A stretch of 64,000 bases of DNA. It comes from Actinomyces sp. 432. Lineage in GTDB: Bacteria; Actinomycetota; Actinomycetes; Actinomycetales; Actinomycetaceae. The translations under genes were made by a program, and so were the position numbers. Location of the stretch: NCBI RefSeq assembly GCF_009930875.1, contig NZ_CP025249.1, positions 1,488,001 through 1,552,000 of the forward strand, read 5' to 3'. Positions 38,295 to 47,596 of this stretch are shown here, one piece after another (position 1 is the first letter of the stretch; every line of letters begins with the position of its first letter). The notes below the pieces were generated by a model. That model was not told the DNA's origin, made no database searches, and saw only the letters and a list, made by a program, of their open reading frames with translations.

Positions 38295-39719
38295 ATGTTC
38301 AGTGACGCTTCAGAAGCGCTGGCCTACATCGAGCGCGAGGGGGTGCAGCTGGTCGATGTGCGCTTCTGCGACTTGCCCGGGGTCATGCAGCACTTCACGA
38401 TTCCGGTGGCCGCCTTCAAGGATGAGGCGCTTACCGACGGCCTCATGTTCGATGGCTCCTCGATCCGCGGCTTCACCGCTATCCACGAGTCGGACATGAA
38501 GCTCATCCCCGATGTCACCACTGCCTTCCTGGACCCCTTCCGCGAGCAGCGCACGCTGGTGATCAACTTCTCGATCGTGGATCCCTTCACCGACGAGGTC
38601 TACGCCCGCGACCCGCGTTCGATCGCCGCCAAGGCGGAGGACTACCTGCGCTCCACCGGCATTGCGGATACCTGCTACATCGGCGCCGAGGCCGAGTTCT
38701 ACCTGTTCGACTCCATCCAGTACGAGACCACCCCGGCCTCCACCCGGTACCTGATCGACTCGGCGGAGGCGGCCTGGAACACCGGCCGCGATGAGCCGGG
38801 TGGGAACAAGGGGTACAAGACCGCTTTCAAGGGCGGCTACTTCCCCGTGTCCCCCAATGACCAGATGGCCGACCTGCGCGACCGGATCGTGAGCACCTGC
38901 ATTGAGTCCGGGCTCGCGATCGAGCGCGCCCACCATGAGGTGGGCACCGCCGGGCAGCAGGAGATCAACTACCGCTTCGCCTCCCTGCTGGCCGCGGGGG
39001 ACGACATGATGAAGTTCAAGTACATCGTCAAGAACGAGGCCTGGCGCAACGGCAAGACCGCCACCTTCATGCCCAAGCCGATCTTCGGCGACAACGGCTC
39101 CGGCATGCACACCCATCACTCGCTGTGGAAGGACGGCAAGCCGCTGTTCTTCGACGCGCGCGGCTACGGGCAGCTGTCCGACCTGGCCCGCTGGTACATC
39201 GGCGGCATACTCCGCCACGCGCCCAGCCTGCTGGCCTTCACCAACCCCTCGGTCAACTCCTTCCACAGGCTGGTGCCGGGCTTCGAGGCGCCGGTGAACC
39301 TGGTGTACTCGGCGCGCAACCGCTCCGCCTGCATCCGCATCCCGGTTACGGGCTCCTCCCCCAAGGCCAAGCGCATCGAGTACCGCGTGCCCGACCCCTC
39401 GGCCAACCCGTACCTGGCCTTCGCGGCCACGCTAATGGCCGGCATCGACGGCATCCGCAACCGGATCGAGCCGCGCGAGCCCGTGGACAAGGATCTTTAC
39501 GAGCTGGCTCCGGAGGACTACCACGACATCGACAAGCTGCCGGGCACGCTCGACGAGGCCCTGGAGGCGCTTGAGGCGGACCATGACTACCTGACCGCGG
39601 GCGACGTGTTCACCTCGGACCTGATCGAGACCTGGGTCGATTACAAGCGCACCAATGAGATCGCCCCTATGCGGCAGCGCCCGCACCCCTATGAGTTCGA
39701 GCTCTACTACGACCTGTAG
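38295..39719 (+). CDS. glnA: Glutamine synthetase type I-beta (adenylylatable)
   Basis: A 474-residue GS that makes glutamine from glutamate, ammonia and ATP. Signatures are [54 protein letters not shown] and the C-terminal [13 protein letters not shown]. The adenylylation tyrosine is present in [11 protein letters not shown], so the GlnE encoded at 47597 can be expected to regulate it. The start MFSDASEAL at 38295 follows GGAGGAA. No GlnR/AmtR-type operator was recognised in the 145 bases upstream. Confidence 0.96.
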   Translation: MFSDASEALAYIEREGVQLVDVRFCDLPGVMQHFTIPVAAFKDEALTDGLMFDGSSIRGFTAIHESDMKLIPDVTTAFLDPFREQRTLVINFSIVDPFTDEVYARDPRSIAAKAEDYLRSTGIADTCYIGAEAEFYLFDSIQYETTPASTRYLIDSAEAAWNTGRDEPGGNKGYKTAFKGGYFPVSPNDQMADLRDRIVSTCIESGLAIERAHHEVGTAGQQEINYRFASLLAAGDDMMKFKYIVKNEAWRNGKTATFMPKPIFGDNGSGMHTHHSLWKDGKPLFFDARGYGQLSDLARWYIGGILRHAPSLLAFTNPSVNSFHRLVPGFEAPVNLVYSARNRSACIRIPVTGSSPKAKRIEYRVPDPSANPYLAFAATLMAGIDGIRNRIEPREPVDKDLYELAPEDYHDIDKLPGTLDEALEALEADHDYLTAGDVFTSDLIETWVDYKRTNEIAPMRQRPHPYEFELYYDL

Positions 39720-39820
39720 GCCGCGCCTCACGTCGGCGCCGGCCCGACCGTTTGCATATCTATGCTCTGTTATGGATATCCTGTCGGTGGCTTTGGTCCG
39801 CTACCAGAAGGAGCCGTGTG

Positions 39821-40768
39821 ATGACATCCGCCCTTGCCCGCGGGGCACGCCTGGCCGGCGGGTTGTGCCTGGCGCTCACACTGACGCTGCCGCTGTCCGC
39901 CTGCACGAATGCCGCCGACTGGCGATCCTCCCAGGCCGCCGGTGACGGCGCCTTCACTGGCTATGACACCTCCGGCATTCAGGCGCAGGAGGACATCATC
40001 GCCATGCTTCCCGAAGGCGCCCTGGCGGACGGCGTGCTGGACGTGGCCGCCTCCACGGACTACGCGCCCGCGGAGTTCCTGGACACCGACGGCACCGCAA
40101 TCGGCTACGACGTGGACCTGACTAAGGCCATTGCCGCCGTCCTCGGGGTGGACTCCACCACGCATACCGCCGAGTTCGACTCCATCATCGCCGCCATCGG
40201 CTCTAAGTACGACGCCGGCATCTCCTCCTTCACGGTCACCGCCGAGCGCGAGTCCGCCATGGACATGGTCGCCTACATCAACGTCGGCTCCCGCTTCAAC
40301 GTGGTGGCAGGAAACCCCGAGGGCGTGGACCCCTCCGACCACATGAACCTGTGCGGCCTGACCATCGGAGTGCAGACCGGTACCGCCCAGGAAGACGCGA
40401 TGAACGCCGACTCCGCCGCCTGCACCGATGCCGGGCTGCCCGCGATCTCGGTGCGCTCCTACTCCTCCCAGTCGGAGGCCACCACGGGCCTGATTGGGCA
40501 CGTGGTTGATGCCGTCTACTCCGACTCCACGGTGGCGGGATACGCCGTCGAGCTGACTGATGGGGCGGTGGAGACCGTAGGTGAGATCGAGGACGCCCTG
40601 CCCCAGGCCATTGTCCTGACCAAGGACGATCCGCAGTTCAACGCCGCCATCCAGGCGGCCGTCCAGTACCTCATGGATTCCGGCACCTGGGAGGAGATCC
40701 TGAATGCGTGGGGCATTGAGGACGCCGCACTAACCACCGCCGAGCTGAACCCGAACGTGGAGCAGTGA
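39821..40768 (+). CDS. Amino-acid ABC transporter substrate-binding lipoprotein
   Basis: A 315-residue secreted solute-binding protein (family 3). It has a lipoprotein signal peptide with lipobox LSAC (Cys28), then VLDVAASTDYAPAEFLDTDG, GYDVDLTKAIAAVLGV and LCGLTIGVQTGTAQE, typical of polar amino-acid receptors. The ATG at 39821 follows AAGGAG by 7 bases. First gene of a three-gene importer with 4-base overlaps. The ligand is not readable; the position next to glnA suggests glutamine or glutamate but is weak evidence. Confidence 0.9.
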   Translation: MTSALARGARLAGGLCLALTLTLPLSACTNAADWRSSQAAGDGAFTGYDTSGIQAQEDIIAMLPEGALADGVLDVAASTDYAPAEFLDTDGTAIGYDVDLTKAIAAVLGVDSTTHTAEFDSIIAAIGSKYDAGISSFTVTAERESAMDMVAYINVGSRFNVVAGNPEGVDPSDHMNLCGLTIGVQTGTAQEDAMNADSAACTDAGLPAISVRSYSSQSEATTGLIGHVVDAVYSDSTVAGYAVELTDGAVETVGEIEDALPQAIVLTKDDPQFNAAIQAAVQYLMDSGTWEEILNAWGIEDAALTTAELNPNVEQ

Positions 40769-41757
40769 TCACTACCATGACAACTCAGCCCGCTTCCGCC
40801 GCGGCTCTGTCCGGCACCGAGCAGCCGGTGCAACTGAACCGCCCCAAGCCGGTGCCGCGGCCCGGCACCTGGATCAGCGCCACGATCGTGGCCGTCCTGG
40901 GCGCGATGTTCATCCACGCACTGCTGACCAATGAGAAATTCCACTGGGGCACCGTGTGGTTCTTCTTCCGGGAGGTGCACGTGGTGCGGGCGGTCGGCTG
41001 GACACTGCTGCTGACCTTCCTGGCCATGCTGATAGGCATTGTGCTGGCGGTGACGACGGCGGTTATGCGGCAGTCCTCCAATCCGGTGCTGCGCGGCGTG
41101 TCACTGGCGTACCTGTGGTTCTTCCGCGGCACCCCGATCTACACCCAGCTGGTGTTCTGGGGGGCACTGTCGGCCCTGTACCAGTACCTGAGCCTGGGCA
41201 TTCCCTTCGGGCCGGAGCTGATCACCTTCCGCACCACCACGGTGTTCACCCCGTTCGTGGCGGCGGTGCTGGGGCTGGGCATCAACGAGGGCGCCTACCT
41301 GTCCGAGATCGTCCGCTCCGGCCTGGCCAGCGTGGACCCCGGCCAGACCGAGGCGGCCGGTGCACTGGGCATGAGCAAGGGGCAGATCCTGCGCCGTATC
41401 GTGCTGCCGCAGGCCATGCGGGTGATCGTGCCGCCCACCGGCAATGAGACGATCTCCATGCTTAAGACCACCTCGTTGGTACTGGCGGTCCCCTTCACCC
41501 TGGACCTGACCTTCGTCACCAACTCGTATGCCTCCTACACCTACCAGACGATTCCCCTGCTGATCGTGGCGGCCCTGTGGTACATCATCATCACCTCCAT
41601 CCTGATGGTGGGGCAGCACTTCATAGAGCGCTACTACGGCCGTGGCTTTGACGGCTCCTCCAAGTCCAGCGGCGGGCGGGGCATGTCCGCCCGCCAGCAG
41701 GCGATTCTCGACTCACACACCACCAAGGACTCCCCCTTCCTGGAGGTCACCCCATGA
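40765..41757 (+). CDS. Amino-acid ABC transporter permease (HisM type)
   Basis: A 330-residue inner-membrane permease with about five helices and the EAA loop [23 protein letters not shown] that contacts the ATPase. A cytosolic head of about 35 residues comes first and a hydrophilic tail of about 40 residues last. Start GTG at 40765 overlaps the upstream stop (GTGA); an in-frame ATG at 40777 is the alternative. Overlaps the ATPase gene by ATGA. Confidence 0.92.
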   Translation: MITTMTTQPASAAALSGTEQPVQLNRPKPVPRPGTWISATIVAVLGAMFIHALLTNEKFHWGTVWFFFREVHVVRAVGWTLLLTFLAMLIGIVLAVTTAVMRQSSNPVLRGVSLAYLWFFRGTPIYTQLVFWGALSALYQYLSLGIPFGPELITFRTTTVFTPFVAAVLGLGINEGAYLSEIVRSGLASVDPGQTEAAGALGMSKGQILRRIVLPQAMRVIVPPTGNETISMLKTTSLVLAVPFTLDLTFVTNSYASYTYQTIPLLIVAALWYIIITSILMVGQHFIERYYGRGFDGSSKSSGGRGMSARQQAILDSHTTKDSPFLEVTP

Positions 41758-42566
41758 GCACATCGAACACGGCCGCGTCGGCGCAGTCCGGCGTCCCCAA
41801 GGTGCGTATTGCCGGCCTGCACAAGTTCTTCGGGGAGCTGCACGTGCTCAAGGGCATCGACCTGGTCGTCGAGCCCGGTTCGGTGACGGTTCTGGTGGGC
41901 CCCTCCGGGTCCGGCAAGTCCACGCTGCTGCGCTGCATCAATGAGCTGGAGACCATCGACGCCGGCCGCGTGTGGGTGGACGGAGAGCTGATCGGCATGC
42001 GTGAGGAGCAGCGCCCGGACGGCACCGTGCAGCTGCACGCCCTGACGGATAAGCAGCGCGCCGCGCAGCGTTCCAAGATCGGCATGGTCTTCCAGCGCTT
42101 CAACCTGTTCCCCCACATGACGGCTCTGGGCAATGTCATTGAGGCTCCGATCCATGTGCGGCACATGCCCAGGGAGCAGGCCCGTGCGCGCGGTGTGCAG
42201 CTGCTGGAGCGGGTGGGGCTGGGCGACCGGCTGGACCACTACCCCTCGCAGCTGTCGGGCGGGCAGCAGCAGCGGGTGGCGATCGCCCGGGCGCTGGCAA
42301 TGGATCCGGAGCTGATGCTCTTCGATGAGCCCACCTCCGCCCTGGACCCCGAGCTCGTGGGCGAGGTGCTGCAGGTGATGCAGGATTTGGCGGCCGACGG
42401 CATGACCATGGTGGTGGTCACCCACGAGATGGGCTTCGCCCGGGAGGTCGGCGATCAGCTGGTCTTCATGGACGGCGGCCTGGTGTGCGAGTCCGGCAAC
42501 CCGGTCGAGGTACTGGACCACCCCACTCAGGAGCGCACAAAGGCCTTCCTCGCGTCCGTATTGTGA
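41754..42566 (+). CDS. Amino-acid ABC transporter ATP-binding protein (GlnQ/HisP type)
   Basis: A 270-residue ATPase with Walker [11 protein letters not shown]-loop [11 protein letters not shown], signature [16 protein letters not shown], Walker [13 protein letters not shown] and the switch histidine in [13 protein letters not shown]. It powers the importer encoded by the two preceding genes, to which it is coupled by a 4-base overlap. An insertion of about 10 residues ([10 protein letters not shown]) lies before the Q-loop. Confidence 0.95.
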   Translation: MSTSNTAASAQSGVPKVRIAGLHKFFGELHVLKGIDLVVEPGSVTVLVGPSGSGKSTLLRCINELETIDAGRVWVDGELIGMREEQRPDGTVQLHALTDKQRAAQRSKIGMVFQRFNLFPHMTALGNVIEAPIHVRHMPREQARARGVQLLERVGLGDRLDHYPSQLSGGQQQRVAIARALAMDPELMLFDEPTSALDPELVGEVLQVMQDLAADGMTMVVVTHEMGFAREVGDQLVFMDGGLVCESGNPVEVLDHPTQERTKAFLASVL

Positions 42567-42592
42567 CCAGGTTGCGTGTGCCGCCCCTCCAG

Positions 42593-42624
42593 TTGTCACT
42601 ACAGTGATCTGCGACACCTTAATT
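42593..42624 (+). promoter_or_regulatory. Possible promoter/operator of the TRYPCO1-CHAT module
   Basis: TTGTCA (42593-42598) resembles a -35 box and TTAATT (42619-42624) an AT-rich -10, with a long spacer. An inverted repeat TCACT-AC-AGTGA spans 42596-42607. The 80-base gap after the transporter gene is the only place for a promoter. Weak evidence. Confidence 0.3.
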
Positions 42625-42646
42625 CCCACCGCTTCCCTGGAGCCTC

Positions 42647-42982
42647 ATGGACACGCAGCTGATCAACGGTCGTATTGGTGACCAAGAGGTCCTCATTGAG
42701 GTTGTTCGTGCCCCCGGACGCGAGGAGCTGGCCGGTGTGCGGGACCGTGCGGCGGATCTGTTCGAGCGGGCAGGGGACGTGATTGAGGCCGCAGCGCATC
42801 AGGCCGCAGATACGGTCCGGCGAGTGTGCGACCAGGCGGAGCCACCCGATGAGATCACGATCCAGATGGGACTGAGCCTGTCTACCACTGGCACTATCGT
42901 CGTCGCCTCCTCCACCACCACGGCTTCGCTGGCGGTATCCATGAAGTTCACTAACGCCTCCGGCAACCGGGGCGCCGTATGA
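42647..42982 (+). CDS. TRYPCO1-like small protein (trypsin-co-occurring domain)
   Basis: A 111-residue protein. A short beta-rich start (LINGRIGDQEVLIEVV) is followed by a helix (ADLFERAGDVIEAAAHQAADTVRRV) and the beta segments EITIQMGLSLSTTGTIVVAS and ASLAVSMKFTNA. This matches the compact CU044_2847-type domain, known as TRYPCO1 for its co-occurrence with trypsin-like proteases in predicted bacterial conflict systems. It overlaps the large downstream gene by 4 bases (ATGA), so the two are made together. Probable role: partner, sensor or substrate of the protease in the next protein; none is proven. Confidence 0.8.
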   Translation: MDTQLINGRIGDQEVLIEVVRAPGREELAGVRDRAADLFERAGDVIEAAAHQAADTVRRVCDQAEPPDEITIQMGLSLSTTGTIVVASSTTTASLAVSMKFTNASGNRGAV

Positions 42983-45900
42983 CGGCCGCCGCGGTGCCCG
43001 GTTACCTCGGGGTGGTTCTGAACGACTCCGATGAGGCTGTTGGCACCTGCTGGTTGCTGAGTCCCGGGAAAGTGGTCACCGCGGCGCATGTTCTGAGCGC
43101 CGTCGGCGTGAATCTGGTTCAAGCGCACGCCGCACTGGCGGTACCCGACGCCGCAGCACCCGCCCCCGAAGGGAACTCCCCCGCTCCGCAGATCCGCCTG
43201 CGTCAAGGCTTAAGTTCCACCGCGGCCACCCTTCGCGCTCGCGTCCTGCACCTAGACCTGGTTCTGGACCTGGCCCTGCTGGAGGTGGACGCCGCGTCTT
43301 GGTCGTCTGAGCCGGCACGGCTCGCAACCACCGCCGGGAAACAAGCCGGTGCCGCGGTACGCATTACCGGTGTCTCCAGGCGCCCCGATACCGCTGCCGA
43401 GCGCGTCGTCACTGCATCCAGCACCAGCGGCCGGTGGGATGGCTGGGATTACTACGACGACCGCACTTTTGAGCTACTGACTGTGAATGCCTCCGGCGCA
43501 CAGCCGGGAATGTCGGGAGCGCCGGTTGTGCTGGCCGAGGGCGGGGCCGTCATCGGGATGGTGACGGGGCGCTACAACTCCGCCGACGGCTGGAGCCGCG
43601 ACCTGGTGTTCGCCGTCGGAGCGGAGTCGCTGGTCAGGTCATGCGGCGGCTGGTTGGAGGTTGAGCTTGAGGGCGAGCCGCGTCCCACCGAGGCCTTGCA
43701 GGTGACGATGCGCCTGGGAACGGGCGACTCGGTGACCGTGTCCTGTCCGGGACTGAGCGTTGAAGCGAGCGTAGCGGTCGGCTCTAAGGCCGAACTGTTC
43801 TCTCCTGCGGAGCGCCTACGGCTGGCTCGGGCGGGCCGCCCACTGCTGGAGAACCACTCACCAGCCCAGGATCGGGACCGCACCCCACTGTTGGATGCGC
43901 TGGATGAGATGGGCGCAGCGCTCACGCGAGTCTTCCTGCCGGGCGAGGCCGGAGCAGCGCTCTCCCAAATCATTGCCAAGGCTGAGGCTCAGACGGTGCC
44001 CGTGGAGTTGGCGCTTGACGCGTCCGCACGTCAGGACCTGCGTGACCTCCCCTGGGAGGCCATGCACGTGCCGGGAACCGGGCAGCCATTGGCCCTGCAT
44101 CACCTGGTTACCTTCTTCCGCAAGGCGGTGGCCTCCCCCGCACCACGGCGCGTACCCGGGCCACTGCGGATCGTGGTGGCAATAGCCTCCCCGATTGAGG
44201 GCGGGGCCGGCACACTGGACTACCAGGCGGAGTTGCGGGCTATCACCACCGCCGTCCGCGAGGCGCGTAGCGCCAATGCGGGGGTCCGGATAGTCCAGTT
44301 CGCCACCACCGAGGAGATCCGGCGGGCTCTGGAACAGGAGAACCCGCACGTTCTGCACATCTCGGGTCACGGTGCCGCCGGCTTGCTCGTACTCGAGGAC
44401 GAGCGAGGTGCCGCCCGGCGCGTCAGCGCGCAGGAGCTCATTAAGGAGGCAATCCCGGCTGGCGGTATGCCGCCGCTGATTTGCCTGGCCGCCTGTGAGA
44501 CCAATGCGTCTGCGGATGCAGAGACTGCCTCCTTCGCCGATGAGCTTGTGGCTGCCGGGGCGCCGATTGTCATTGGCACGGAGGACGCGGTCTCTGACCA
44601 CTATGCCACCCTGGTGTTCTCCAAGGTTTACGCCGAGCTTGCTGCGGCGCCGCAGCCGGATCCTGTTTATGCCCTGGCCCAGGCGCGTCGCGAGCTCGGA
44701 CGGATATGCGCCGAAAGCTCGAATCCGCGCCATCAAACCGAGCAGGTGCTGGCGGGCTGGAGCGTGGTAACCGTCCAGGCCTCCAGCTGCGGGCGGCAGA
44801 TCACCGCGCCACCAGAGAAGAAAGCGCAGTCGTCGGTGCCGCTGGCTTCCGTGCGCGCGATGAACTCACTGCCCTCGTTGGGCACCGGATTCTTCGTGGG
44901 ACGACGCCGGGAGCAGCTGCGCGTGCCCCGATTGCTGCTCTCCGATACCCATGCCGGCGTGGTGTTTCACGGGATTGGAGGCATCGGAAAGTCAACACTG
45001 ACCGCAGAGGTCCTCCGCCGTACCGCTGAGCTGCAGCCGGTGCTTGTGGTTGATATGAGGGGCACGGCATTAGTTGAGGAGCTCTTCCAGCGCATCGTGT
45101 CCCGCCTGCGCATCAACTTCAGTGATCAGCTCACCGATCCCGAGGTGAACCAGTTGCTGGGACTGCTGGCCAACACCAAAATCGGTTGGTCCGAGCGCCT
45201 GGAACTGCTGCAAGGCACGCTGCTGCAACAACTTCCCCTCATCCTGGTACTGGACAACTTCGAGGACAATCTCACCTTCACCGACGGCGCCTATCGCCTG
45301 ACCGATCCCCTGCTTGCCGAGTTCCTGGCGCAGTTCCTGGCTGCTCCCGGCCGTGGCAGGCTGCTGGTGACCTGCCGTTACCGCTTCACCCTGCCCGAGG
45401 ACGCTACGACGGCGCTGGAGTGGATTGCCCTGGAGCCCTTGAGCTTTGCCGAGACCACTCACCTGGCCTGGTCCTTGCCGCAGCTGGATGCTCTGGATAT
45501 CTCCGATCTGCGTACCCTGTGGGCGGGTGTGGGCGGGCATCCCCGAACCCTGGAGACAGTGGATGCGCTGCTGAACCGGGGAGTGGGACGCCTGTCCCGA
45601 ATCACCACCGAGTTGCGTGGACGGCTCCGCAGCAGCCTTCCCGAAGGAGTTAGTCCGGAAGAGTGGCTGGCGGAAGGGCGCACGCTTGATGCCGCCATTG
45701 CCGACTCCGTCACGGTCGCGGCCGACGATGTGCTTCTCCCCCAGTTGCTGGAGACCCTGAGCAGCGACGCTCAACGCCTCCTGCTGGGTATGGCCGTCTT
45801 CCGTGAGCCGGTCAATGCAGCCGCAGTACTCTTCGCCGTCGGCGATGAGGTTCCTCCCGCCAAGGCCTCTGCCGACGAGGATGCCTCGCTCGGCCTTCCG

Positions 45901-46851
45901 ACGACAGATCTGCCGCTGCACGATCTGCTCCATGAGCTCGTTGGATCCACGCTGCTTACGGTCATCACGCTCGGGGACGGCGAGGACACCAGATTCTTCG
46001 TTCACCGTTGGCTGGCGGAGGCCCTGGAACGTGTTGCGGCTACCGCCCGCCCGAATGGCGAGATGGAAGAGCTTGCCGCCGAACGGCATCGGCGCGCCGC
46101 GGAGTACTGGCGTTGGAGCTACCGGATGCGCCCACAGAATGCCAGCTCTGGTCCCTTTGATGCGCACTACTTGCTCGAGGCACGGCACCACTACTCCCGC
46201 TCCGGCAACGCGGAGGCGGCCGATGACGTTGCGAACAGAGCTGGGAGTATTCTTCATACCATTGGCTGGTGGGATGAGGAGCTCTCCCTTGCGCATCAGC
46301 AGCTTCGCGGCAGCAACTTGTCCGACATCCGCCGCGCCGTCTGGGTCCACCAGCTCGGCATTCTCGCCCAGGACCGTGGCGACTACGGGCAGGCCGAGGA
46401 GCACTACCAGCACTCCCTCAAGATCGAGGAGCGGCTGGGCGACCAGGTCGGCATCGCCACCACCCACCACCAGCTCGGCATGCTCGCCCAGGCCCGCGGC
46501 GACTCGGCAGATGCGGTCATCCGCGCGTTTGGCGCCGCCATGGATCACGCAGAGCTATGTTCCACATCTGCACAAGTGCTGGCAATTGCAGTCTCTGTCG
46601 CTTCCCGCGCACAAGACCTTGGTGCACCTGAGCTCGCTGCTCGGGCGTATATGTTCCTGGTTCTTAGAGCACCGGAGAGCGCCAACCCCAAGGACACCCT
46701 CACGCAGGGACTATCCGGTTTGAAGTCGCTTTTCGCCGCGGGTCATCAGGCCAAAGTTAATGCGTTGCTCTCGCCGTTCCTGGCCGAGTTTTCACCTGAC
46801 GCTGCACGCTCCATTCGCAGCTTCATACAGGGCGAGTCAGACCCCGAGTAA
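42979..46851 (+). CDS. Trypsin-CHAT-STAND-TPR multidomain protein (predicted conflict/immunity effector)
   Basis: A 1290-residue protein with no signal peptide. Order: trypsin-like protease (about 1-225) with intact triad His37 (VVTAAHVL), Asp97 (LDLALL) and Ser179 (PGMSGAPVV); a linker of about 110 residues; a CHAT caspase-like protease (about 340-605) with intact His464 (HISGHGAAG) and Cys506 (CLAACETN); a STAND/NB-ARC-type NTPase (about 635-1000) with P-loop GIGGIGKST at 665-673, Walker B LILVLDN (Asp759), LLVTCRY and GGHP; then helical repeats including two clear TPRs (about 1118-1175). By family logic the NTPase-TPR part senses a trigger and releases the proteases. It follows a TRYPCO1 gene. 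A rare TTA leucine codon occurs at 45070. Confidence 0.88.
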   Translation: MTAAAVPGYLGVVLNDSDEAVGTCWLLSPGKVVTAAHVLSAVGVNLVQAHAALAVPDAAAPAPEGNSPAPQIRLRQGLSSTAATLRARVLHLDLVLDLALLEVDAASWSSEPARLATTAGKQAGAAVRITGVSRRPDTAAERVVTASSTSGRWDGWDYYDDRTFELLTVNASGAQPGMSGAPVVLAEGGAVIGMVTGRYNSADGWSRDLVFAVGAESLVRSCGGWLEVELEGEPRPTEALQVTMRLGTGDSVTVSCPGLSVEASVAVGSKAELFSPAERLRLARAGRPLLENHSPAQDRDRTPLLDALDEMGAALTRVFLPGEAGAALSQIIAKAEAQTVPVELALDASARQDLRDLPWEAMHVPGTGQPLALHHLVTFFRKAVASPAPRRVPGPLRIVVAIASPIEGGAGTLDYQAELRAITTAVREARSANAGVRIVQFATTEEIRRALEQENPHVLHISGHGAAGLLVLEDERGAARRVSAQELIKEAIPAGGMPPLICLAACETNASADAETASFADELVAAGAPIVIGTEDAVSDHYATLVFSKVYAELAAAPQPDPVYALAQARRELGRICAESSNPRHQTEQVLAGWSVVTVQASSCGRQITAPPEKKAQSSVPLASVRAMNSLPSLGTGFFVGRRREQLRVPRLLLSDTHAGVVFHGIGGIGKSTLTAEVLRRTAELQPVLVVDMRGTALVEELFQRIVSRLRINFSDQLTDPEVNQLLGLLANTKIGWSERLELLQGTLLQQLPLILVLDNFEDNLTFTDGAYRLTDPLLAEFLAQFLAAPGRGRLLVTCRYRFTLPEDATTALEWIALEPLSFAETTHLAWSLPQLDALDISDLRTLWAGVGGHPRTLETVDALLNRGVGRLSRITTELRGRLRSSLPEGVSPEEWLAEGRTLDAAIADSVTVAADDVLLPQLLETLSSDAQRLLLGMAVFREPVNAAAVLFAVGDEVPPAKASADEDASLGLPTTDLPLHDLLHELVGSTLLTVITLGDGEDTRFFVHRWLAEALERVAATARPNGEMEELAAERHRRAAEYWRWSYRMRPQNASSGPFDAHYLLEARHHYSRSGNAEAADDVANRAGSILHTIGWWDEELSLAHQQLRGSNLSDIRRAVWVHQLGILAQDRGDYGQAEEHYQHSLKIEERLGDQVGIATTHHQLGMLAQARGDSADAVIRAFGAAMDHAELCSTSAQVLAIAVSVASRAQDLGAPELAARAYMFLVLRAPESANPKDTLTQGLSGLKSLFAAGHQAKVNALLSPFLAEFSPDAARSIRSFIQGESDPE
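46351..46503 (+). repeat. Near-identical tandem TPR-coding repeat inside the CHAT-STAND gene
   Basis: Bases 46351-46383 and 46471-46503 encode HQLGILAQDRG and HQLGMLAQARG with almost identical codons (CACCAGCTCGGCAT, CTCGCCCAGG), 120 bases (40 codons) apart. Such DNA-level identity points to recent repeat expansion or contraction. Confidence 0.75.
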
Positions 46852-46890
46852 TCGCGTCCAGCAGCCTCGGCAATCAGCCCGACCGCCCAC

Positions 46891-47541
46891 CTACCGCACG
46901 GCGTCGGCCCGCCAGGTGCCCTCGTCCCAGTCGACCAGCCGCCAGCCTGACTCCGGGTCTCCCTCCACCACGCTGACTGCCGTGTTGCGCATGGGGTGGT
47001 TGGCGATCCAGGCCGGGTCCGCACCCCCGGCCGCGGCCGCCGCCAGCGCCACCCAAAGGCGCAGGATGGTGCCGTGCGCAACCAGCAGTGCAGTGCCGCC
47101 GGTGCGGGTGGAGTTGTAGATCTCCTCCACAACCGTATTGAACCGGGCGAAGGTATCCGCGCCGTCCTCGGGGCTGCCGGGGATGCGCGCCGCCGTGCGC
47201 CCCACCATCCAGGAGCGGGTGGTGTCCGTGTAGCAGGCCACCGAGCGCACATCGGTGTTCATCTCCATCTCACCGGCCAGCACCTCACGCAGCCCGGGCC
47301 GGATGCGGGCCGCCAGGCCCGTGGCCCGCTCAATCGGGGCAATCGTCTCCCGGGCGCGCTGGACCGGCGAGACCCACAGCGAGGAGATCGCATCCAGATC
47401 CCCGCTCGACTCCAGGCGCGCGGGCAGCAGGGAGGCCTGCTCCACGCCAACGGCGTCTAGTGGGTTACCGGGCAATGCCGTGTCCAAAGCGCCGGCAACA
47501 TTCGCGAAAGTTCGGCCGTGGCGGACAAGAAGAAGCTTCAC
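46891..47541 (-). CDS. Histidine-phosphatase family protein (phosphoglycerate-mutase-like)
   Basis: A 216-residue phosphatase with the catalytic RHG motif at its start (LLLVRHGRTFAN), the phosphate-binding LWVSPVQRARETI arginine region, the acid region LREVLAGEMEMN and the second histidine in LLVAHGTIL. Start GTG at 47541, set by the RHG motif position. Reading through the frameshifted glnE end would give a false fusion with this gene; I treat them as separate. Substrate unknown. Confidence 0.88.
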   Translation of the reverse strand: MKLLLVRHGRTFANVAGALDTALPGNPLDAVGVEQASLLPARLESSGDLDAISSLWVSPVQRARETIAPIERATGLAARIRPGLREVLAGEMEMNTDVRSVACYTDTTRSWMVGRTAARIPGSPEDGADTFARFNTVVEEIYNSTRTGGTALLVAHGTILRLWVALAAAAAGGADPAWIANHPMRNTAVSVVEGDPESGWRLVDWDEGTWRADAVR

Positions 47542-47596
47542 GGCGCCTATCCTGCCAGGCGCCTCGACCGCTCCGCGACGTCGGCGGACAACATGC

